In this document: positions 56,835 through 64,000 of the stretch, piece by piece
How the letters are laid out: the number at the start of each line of letters is the position of its first letter
Position numbering within the stretch: position 1 is the first letter of the stretch
Origin: Hericium rajendrae
Taxonomy: Eukaryota > Basidiomycota > Agaricomycetes > Russulales > Hericiaceae
Reading direction: 5' to 3'
Assembly (NCBI GenBank): GCA_033439255.1
Contig: CM065879.1
Coordinates: forward strand, 1,282,501-1,346,500
Length of the DNA stretch: 64,000 nt
Notes under the pieces: generated by a model
Told to the model about the DNA's origin: nothing
The model's database searches: none
What the model saw: only the letters and a program-made list of their open reading frames with translations
Position numbers and translations under genes: made by a program

Positions 56835-57734
56835 TTGACACGAGTAGATCGTGGACGATGCATTATACACTCATCGATACACGCAGCGCATGTGAAAGGT
56901 ACCCAGGCGACGGAGAATACTACCATAAAAATGAATACAAAGACCGTCTTAAGCAACGTCGGGTAAGTTGTGGTATGTGTCTCCCTGCGGTCCAACGTAA
57001 TGTTGTGCCATGTTGGTACGCACGTAAACTCCCGTTCTGAAGTTTGACACCGCTTAGAGGATGCACGGGCAGCGGACTCAGAGGCACCCCTTCTCGTGGC
57101 GGTGCGCAATCTATCCTGAAACGCGGGGAAGCTCAAATGACTCGATGACTGCGCATCTGCCAACCCTCGTTGCGTTCACGTCAGCTCGAGGCAAGACTGA
57201 CGCTGTTTTTGATATGCGCGTATTAGTGAACATGGACTGGCGTTGCCTTGTCGAGGACCTCTCGTTGATTTGCTGTGATTCCCGGGGCGACAGGCGAGAT
57301 CCGCCACGGTGAGTGCGCCCTCGCTGGGACCTCCATCGGTGCCTTCCGCTCGCATGACTTGCCGCGGCCGGCCTTTCACCTGCGTCGTCATATTTCTAGA
57401 GCTCGCTGGCCAATCAGGTCGCGCAAATCCGGGGACGGACCGCGAAAGGGTATTCATTAGCCTTTATGGGGTGCACTTCTGTTAATCTCCGCAAGTGAGT
57501 GATTTGCCGGAGTCGACCGTATTACGCTTCGTGTGAGGATCCACGTCCTTTTTGGCGTGCCAATGACCGTCTTGCTCATAATAGAGACATGCGCTGAGCT
57601 CTGCGCCTCAAGGCCTCATCTTATGGATATTAGATTTCATTTTATGGAGGCTGGACATCATATAAAGATGCGGAGCAGGGGCTCCATATCTCTAACTCCT
57701 TCATCCTCGCCGTCCTCAACGTCTCTTCGCTGAC
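56835..57734. other. Intergenic, nothing recognised
   Basis: No gene supported. Two short frames at 57061-57312 and 57275-57460 lack family resemblance. Confidence 0.45.
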
Positions 57735-59638
57735 ATGCTGCCGACATTGCGATTTCCTTCAGCGTCCGGAACGTCTGGCGAGCGTACGCCAGAGAAAGTG
57801 GGGGAAGACGAGCCGGGCGAACCACAGCCGGTGAGCGAGCCGCCAGATGGTGGACGCGAGGCATGGATGACGCTTGGAGGCGCGTGAGTATGTCCTCATA
57901 CTATGGCGTGACGTCTCTAATGCCCAATACATTCAAGTTGGCTGGTGCAATTTTGCACCTATGGGTCAGTCTTGTTGTCTAATCATTGATTTCGCATTTT
58001 CATTTGCACGGTGCAGGTATATCTCTGCGTTTGGAGTTTACCAAGGTAGGAATATCTCTTCCTCTTTTGAGGGCGTTTTCGCAATTGACCTTTCTTTTAG
58101 ACTTTTACACGCGGGACTTTCTCTCTAACTATACCGCGTCCGACATAAGGTCAGTCATGAAGACTCGCCCTTTCGCACTCTGACGTTGCATTAGCTGGAT
58201 AGGCAGTTTTCAGCTGGCCATGCAATACTTTCCTGCCGTGTTTGTCGGTCGTGCTTTTGATGCCGGATGCTTGTATGTAATTTCCTTAGAGAACGAACTC
58301 GGCCTTGACGCGCCTCCAGTCACTATACCTCCATCGCCGGCACCGTCCTCTACGTCTTCTCCATAATGATGCTCTCCCTCGCCCAACGTGGCCACTACTA
58401 CCAGGTCCGCCCCACCCCACCTCCACAACCGCATCTTAATAACCACCCCGCAGGTCTTCCTCTCGCAAGGCGTCGGCATGGGCCTCGCGCAGGGCATCCT
58501 CTTCCTCCCGTCCCTCGCAATCATATCACACCACTTCAAGCGCCGCCGTGCGCTCGCGACCGGCATCGCGGGCACCGGCGCGTCCGCGGGCGGCATCGTC
58601 TTCCCGATCCTGCTCAACCGCCTCTTCGCGGGGCGCGTCGGCTTCGCGGACGGCGTGCGCGCGAGCGGGGGCATCGTCGGCGCGCTGCTCGTGCTCGCGA
58701 ATCTGCTCATGCGCACGCGGGTGCCGCCGAAGGCGGCGCGGGCGTGCAGCCGGCGGGAGTTTGTCGGCGCTGTGGTCGATGGGCCGTATTTGGCGTCGTT
58801 GGCGGGGTGAGTGGTGGATTTCTGTGAGCGTGGTGCGGTGATTGATAGTGTGGAGGCAGTGCGTTTTTCACGACGCTGGGGCTGTTCTTTCCGCGTGAGT
58901 GCGCTGCTCGACGCCTCCCGGTGCTGCCGTACGAGTAATAATCCAGCCTTCTACATGCAGCTATGGTCGATTGAGCACGGCATCAACACCCAGCTCGCGT
59001 TCTACACGGTGCGTGCTTGTCGACATGATCCTCTTTGAGCTTCAGACTGAAATGTCCATGCTGACATCAACCAGGTCGCGATTCTGAACGCGGGTAGCGT
59101 CGCAGGCCGCCTGCTGCCCACGTTCCTCGCGGACCACCTGGGCGTTTACAACATGATCATCCCTGCCATATTCGCGTCCTCCGTGCTGCTCTGGGCGGTG
59201 TTCGCGGCGAAGAGCTCCGCGGCGGTCATCGTCATCTCGGTGCTATTTGGATTTAGCTCTGGGGCCTGTACGTTCCGCGCCTCTATTTCTATGAGCTGGG
59301 TTGATTGGAAGTGCAGATACATCGCTGATTCCGGCTTTGCTCGCTACGCTCGCTCGAAACGTCGCGGAGCTTGGGCTGCGCATGGGCTTTGCGTTCTCGG
59401 TCGTTGGTATTGCGATGCTCATGGGGACGCCGATCGACGGCGCATTGCTGGGGAAAAACTTCACGTGGTGGAGGCCGATCGTGTTCAGCGCCGTGCGTCT
59501 TTCTACGGGTCAGAATTGTGAACCGAAGCTGACGCAGGTAGTTTGCTCATGCAGGTGTGCGTGTTAGCCGGGTCGGTATTCATGACCATCTCGCGGATGA
59601 TGTTCGTGCGTGCAAGAGGAGGGAAGCAGACGGTGTAA
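57735..59638 (+). CDS. Monocarboxylate-type MFS transporter
   Basis: Twelve exons: 57735-57883, 57938-57964, 58017-58045, 58101-58149, 58195-58272, 58320-58404, 58454-58806, 58860-58894, 58947-59008, 59075-59267, 59317-59492 and 59555-59638; 439 residues. The N-terminus PPDGGREAWMTLGGAWLVQF with YGYISAFGVYQDFYTRDF is the diagnostic start of the fungal MCT/MCH family (DGGWxAW pattern modified to DGGREAW). Further signatures are SWIGSFQLAMQYFPAVFVGR, SQGVGMGLAQGILFLPSLAI, GGIVFPILLNRLF, LNAGSVAGRLLPTFLADHLG and GIAMLMGTPIDGAL. About 12 hydrophobic helices are visible, with the central loop between helices 6 and 7. Such proteins move small carboxylates, riboflavin or other solutes across the plasma membrane. 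The substrate cannot be named from sequence. Exons 2-4 are very short (27, 29 and 49 bases), typical of basidiomycete transporters. Confidence 0.87.
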
Positions 59639-59869
59639 AAGGTGCAGGGTCTGGATGGGGATTATTTATCTTGTGGACGATTTACGTAGACGAAAACGTT
59701 CGTAAAGGCCCATTTTTGTGAATAATGACTTGTCTTTAGAGACTTTCTACCTTTGCAATCAAGTAGAATTGAAGCCGATGCGGCCAGTCCGTACTCCATG
59801 AGGACTCTTGTCACAAGGGAACAGTGGAACAATTCAAGACACAGATTTAGAGGACTGCCTCCTGTTTTC

Positions 59870-60720
59870 GGATTGTGAGTTGTCACAAAGAATCTGAGAA
59901 ACAACTGGAGGTATACATACCGGATGTGGATGATTTCCTACCACGTAAGGTTGCTGTTGTTACTCGCAAGGCAGCAACATCCAGAGATACGAATGTGGAT
60001 GATATGCATCTTACCGTTTTCAAATCGCGGGTTGTTTCAAGGAAACAACTCGAGATATGAATATGGACACATTCCTATCGATTTACGGTTGCGGATTGCC
60101 GCAAAGTAGCAAATGGAGATCCGAATATGAACGGCTTGCAACCTACCCGGTTTGTTGTTCTAGGGTAACAAATGGAGATACGAATATAGATGAATTCCTA
60201 CCGTTTTCAAGTCTCGGGTTGTTGCAAGGAAACAAGTCAATTCAAGACGAATTCCTAACTTGTACAGGCCGCGGGTTGTCGCAAGGAATCAACTCGAGAC
60301 GAGTTCCCACCATTTCCAGGCCGCGCGTTGGTGCAAGGCAACAACTGAAGTCCCGAATCTGGATGACAGACAATCCCTTTGAACGGTTCACGGATCGTTG
60401 CAGAGTGACAACAGATGATACAAGTACTGTTGCTGCCACTTTATTGCACTCACTTTAGCTGGATTTCACAGCACCCTCCTCGTAGTGTCCGCAATGGAGA
60501 GACATTTACCTCGTCAATGTAACATGACTGAGTCGAATTCCAGTGCAACCTAATCTGTATCACAGACTGTTGCCTTGCGACAACCGGAGATAGCACTTGA
60601 AGATGGATTACAACCTTTTCCGGGTCGCAGACTATCCAGGCAACAAGTGAAGATACAGATCAGGACATCCGCTGTCTTTCTTCGGGTCACGGATTGTCGC
60701 CAGGGACAGCTGCTGTGGTC
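59870..60720 (+). repeat. Degenerate minisatellite, about 60-70-base units
   Basis: About a dozen diverged copies of a unit whose core reads GCGGGTTGTYGCAAGGAAAC then AACTCGAGATACGAATRTGG, ending in ATGAATTCCTACCG-TTTTC. Core starts are near 59878, 59953, 60030, 60093, 60150, 60218, 60275, 60328, 60390, 60565, 60632 and 60690. Inside each core a short inverted repeat (GTTGT-x-GCAAGG-x-ACAAC) could form a small hairpin. No protein is encoded. Confidence 0.65.
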
Positions 60721-61239
60721 GAGTTAACCGCGAGTCGAACAGGCCATTCATCGATCTGTACAACACCGTAAATTTTGCTTCAACACACATAGTCCTTGTT
60801 GCGAATGGGGGTTATGAAACTTAACTACCAGTGGTTCAAAGGTGTCCGTGTTGGTTTCGGTTGTATTTACGCTATTTCGCGGATCGTATCTGTTCGTGCG
60901 CGAGGGAAAAGTTCGTGCAGGTACCGGTATACAGCGGTATACCCGCGTGTACGTTCTTGATCGGGCTGGATGAGGAGCATTTGATTGGGTGGATGTACAT
61001 ACCCTGACCAGTGCGAATCATTATAGAAATCTTGTGGACCATTTGCATTGACACGCATGTCCTCGATGTAGAATGGACTTTGAACGAAGTCGACACAACA
61101 TTGTCTTTCCGAGTTATTCTCATCTTTCTTATCAGATTAGATTATATCCCACGGCAAACACCGTCCAAGTTGAGTTGATTCATCGAAGTCACCGTCGAGA
61201 TGGCCTTCAAATTTTCTTCGTCTAGAGCATATCTACCTC
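60721..61239. other. Intergenic between minisatellite and HIS2
   Basis: No gene recognised. It presumably holds the HIS2 promoter. Confidence 0.4.
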
Positions 61240-62301
61240 ATGCCATACAGCCACCACTCTCACTCAGGTCAGTTCTGCAAGCATGCGACTGGGACACTCG
61301 AGGAGGTCGTACAGGAGGCGATTCGTCAAGGCTTTGAAGTATACGGATTGACCGAGCACGTCCCGAGATACAGGACGGAAGACTTATATCCTGAAGAGGT
61401 GTGTTTCATTCAATGATCAAAGATATTGAACTTTGACATGAGTGTACAAGAAACATCTGAGTCTCGATGACCTGATACGGCAGTTCGACGCCTTTGTCGC
61501 GGAAGCACGACGCGTACAAGCTGCCTACACGTCGCAGATCCAGCTACTCGTAGGCCTCGAGACCGATCTCATCACTGAACGCGACCTAGACGGTCTTTCC
61601 GACATTCTCGGACGCCACGGAGATAGCATAGACTATCTCGTCGGCTCAGTCCACCATGTCCACGGAATCCCAATCGACTTCGATCGCGAGACCTTCCAGC
61701 AATGCCTGGCCAGCATACCAGACTCAGCTGACATGTCAGATGAAGCCCGCACTGGCATCTTTCTAGAAATGTACTTTGACGCGCAGTACGAAGTGATGCA
61801 GCGGTTCAAGCCTGAAATCATCGGCCACATCGATCTATGCCGTCTGTATACCCCGACTCTCGACCTGCGTGCCTACGCAGCCGCATGGTCAAAACTCACG
61901 CGCAATGTCGAGTTCGCCGCGGCGTACGGCGCGCTGTTCGAAGTAAATGCCGCTGCGTTCAGAAAGGGGTGGGATACGGCTTACCCGGGACGCGAGATCG
62001 TCGAGGTGCGTGGTCGAATTGCTCGGTGGGTCTGCTGGACTGACGCGCGGCTCCGGTTCGCATACAGTTCATTCTGCAACACGGCGGCCGCTTCGCATTA
62101 TCTGATGACAGTCACGGCCCGCATGCGGTTGGGTTGAACTACGGGCGGATGCGTACGTACCTGCTGCAGGTCGGCGTCCGGGACCTATGGGTGCTGAGGA
62201 AGTCCGAGGTGCCCAATGCTGGAGGGAGGCGTACTGCACCTGTGAAGGTGAAAGGTAGTTGGTGGGAGCACGCGTTCTGGGACGATAAAGATGGGCCATA
62301 G
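61240..62301 (+). CDS. HIS2: Histidinol-phosphatase (PHP family)
   Basis: Three exons: 61240-61398, 61451-62005 and 62068-62301 (52- and 62-base introns); 315 residues, close to the yeast enzyme (335). The PHP metal-binding motifs appear in order: MPYSHHSHSGQF, GLTEHVPRY, GLETDLI, DYLVGSVHHVHGIPIDFDR, EIIGHIDLCRL and FALSDDSHGPHAVGLNYGR. These His, Asp and Glu residues hold three metal ions. The enzyme removes phosphate from L-histidinol phosphate, the eighth step of histidine synthesis, in the cytosol. The C-terminus (GSWWEHAFWDD) is slightly variable. The start MPYSHHSHSG is the usual one for this family. Nothing is missing. Confidence 0.93.
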
Positions 62302-64000
62302 ATCAAGATAGTGTGAGACCGTCGCGCAGCATTTCGTAATTCTATGAGAAAATGAAGTAACGAGGTTGTGTATTTCTTTTGCTAAGCTGCCGGTGCGTTG
62401 TTCCTGATATTTTCATTCATCCTATCGTTGATATGTCTGTTGCACAGGACGGACCAAATCGTCCACATTATCTTGGAAGGTCTATTCGACAGCCGGTACT
62501 ACTGCATCGTTCTAATCTAATTCCTTATCGATTGCGTTGGGTACGACGGCCATGGTGTCGAAGCAAGGCCCATCCGAATTTACGCTGGCCTTGGCCATTG
62601 GATTGCAAGGGCGACTCTGATACGTTGGGCGACTCGGACAGCGATTACTCGATGACATCATTCCGGCGGTGTAATATTATACCTTTTCGCTTGATTTCTC
62701 ATCACGAATGCGCGATGCGGCACAGGAACAGCCTGTAACAGCTGACATGGCATACTATGTATCAGTCTATATGTGTTCTAGTATCCTCCGAGTGGTATGT
62801 ATTTCGCCATCCATTTTTCCTTGAAGTCATTGATCGCATCGCTTCTCAACGCAGATTCATTCCACAGCAAGCACATCTCAAGGTTTCATGGACATCGGAG
62901 ACCAATACGACATGATGCATAATGTGCGAAGAATCTAAGCGTGAGATGTTTGCCCACAATACCTCTAGGAAAAAAGTACAGTATCTATTCATCAATGGAC
63001 TACCTGTCTAGCAAAAAGGATATCAGCTGACTCTTAGTGGTCGGATTTCGCTTCATCAAGATGGTTCAAGTTCCATCCTGATAAGCAAACATTACTGTCT
63101 GTAAGTGTTTCAAAGCCAGGAACTTTCTCCACAGCACAGTGATGTCCGTTTGCTTTGTACAGCGTTGTATGGAATTGTCTCTTCGTTGTTCGGAGATAGC
63201 ACAGGGAACATGTGCATGTTCACCCTCGCATCGGTTCAGAGGCACCGCCCAACGGACTCTGTTCCAGCATCGTTTATCGTACCACTTGACCGTCGTTATC
63301 TCTTGGACACAGTGGAACAGTGCAATACTGGGTTCATGTTCAGCACAGCAGTGGACGTGGGGTTCAGAGCCTGGCGCCTCTGGCTTTCATGGTTCCGAAT
63401 GACTGGTATGGGCTTGGGGTAGGTCAAATGTTCTTTTGAGAAGTGTGCGGGGTTGAATATCGTTTTACTAGAACGGCTGAGGGCCTTTTGCCCACTTTGG
63501 TCATTCCGTCTTGAGGATAAATGACTGTTTTTCAAGTGCCGCACAGGTGAGTCGGTGATATGGTCCTTGCGTGGGGACGATAGCATATGGATTCCGGTAT
63601 ACAGGAGCTCGTGTGCCGTATCACACTGATGCGTAGAATCACTTAATCGCAGTTCGATCCGAATGTTCGCTCCTTTGGCCGCCTGCTTTCGGATGCACGC
63701 TAATGTCAAATGACAGCTTTACGCTATCTCCGCGTCTTATCGTTTGAAGACAGAGCCTCGGCTCTCTAGTACGGAGGTCGACAAGCCCTTCGTGGGCGGT
63801 CTGCCCGGCCCCTTTCATAGGCGCCCACCTCTCAGTCCCTAAATCCCTAAATGTCAGAGAGTTCGTCAGTCGTTTAGCCTTCTATCAACGATCTCCATAG
63901 TGGTCAAGGCAAGGTCGTGGTCCCTGGACTCAAAAGCACTCGGCAAGTTATAAGTTGCGTACGCAGGTGACTAACTGTTAAGATTTGATTGTCTAGACCG
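62302..64000. other. Gene-poor end of the window
   Basis: Frames at 62379-62738, 63105-63422 (plus) and 63296-63709 (minus) lack family resemblance, and the last two overlap on opposite strands. CCCTAAAT occurs twice in direct succession around 63838-63853. No gene, element or RNA is supported. Confidence 0.45.

Noticed and set aside
55163-57163. Minus-strand open frame of 666 codons
   Set aside because: It is antisense to ETF-QO. It arises from the high third-position GC of that gene, and its Arg/Val-rich sequence has no motif.

Overview
The window looks like nuclear DNA of a mushroom-forming basidiomycete (Agaricomycetes). The genes carry many introns of about 48-80 bases with GT(G/A)(C/A)GT donors and a CTNAC-like branch site. 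There are two copies of the Clp1 (clampless) family, which is known from mushroom mating biology, and the housekeeping genes have basidiomycete-style architecture. I rebuilt exon structures by hand from splice signals, reading frame and family resemblance. Gene coordinates span start codon to stop codon, and the exons are listed in each entry.

Layout. 1-3755: no recognisable gene. 3756-6622: a convergent pair of Clp1-like paralogues. 6623-10581: no clear gene, but a decayed array of short hydrophobic coding repeats at about 8540-9665. 10582-13861: a SAP-domain protein. 13862-16991: mostly empty, with some weak exon-like pieces. 16992-21299: the structure-specific endonuclease subunit SLX1 (minus), divergent from a 14-exon short-chain dehydrogenase (plus). 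21809-24752: a tandem family of three small unknown proteins, two of them interrupted by an in-frame TGA. 25224-29248: a 14-exon Zn2Cys6 transcription factor. 29605-30472: an AT-rich non-autonomous DNA transposon with terminal inverted repeats and an 8-base target duplication (hAT-like). 31443-32424: a possible BTB-like gene. 33734-36566: the DEAD-box helicase DBP4. 36836-39074: the Batten protein BTN1/CLN3. 39208-39790: a GFA/CENP-V-type zinc enzyme. 40235-40676: TMA7. About 41300-42290: an O-methyltransferase pseudogene. 42602-43696: a TB2/DP1/HVA22 (Yop1/REEP) protein. 44408-45385: an eroded unknown gene. 46023-47642: an F-box-type protein. 48910-52635: a 1096-residue protein of unknown function. 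53026-54427: a PQ-loop membrane protein. 54834-56834: ETF-ubiquinone oxidoreductase. 57735-59638: a monocarboxylate-type MFS transporter. About 59870-60720: a degenerate minisatellite. 61240-62301: histidinol-phosphatase (HIS2). 62302-64000: nothing recognised.

The genes do not form one pathway. They are mostly core functions (DNA repair, ribosome biogenesis, translation, vacuole/lysosome, ER shape, mitochondrial electron transfer, histidine synthesis), separated by lineage-specific stretches holding tandem duplicates, pseudogenes and repeats. Several neighbours are divergent and probably share promoters (SLX1/SDR, DBP4/BTN1, GFA/TMA7, PQ-loop/ETF-QO). The most unusual items are the three-member small-protein family with in-frame TGA codons, the two adjacent Clp1-like genes, the long unknown protein, the hAT-like element, the 3n stop-free introns, and very small exons of 9-14 bases.
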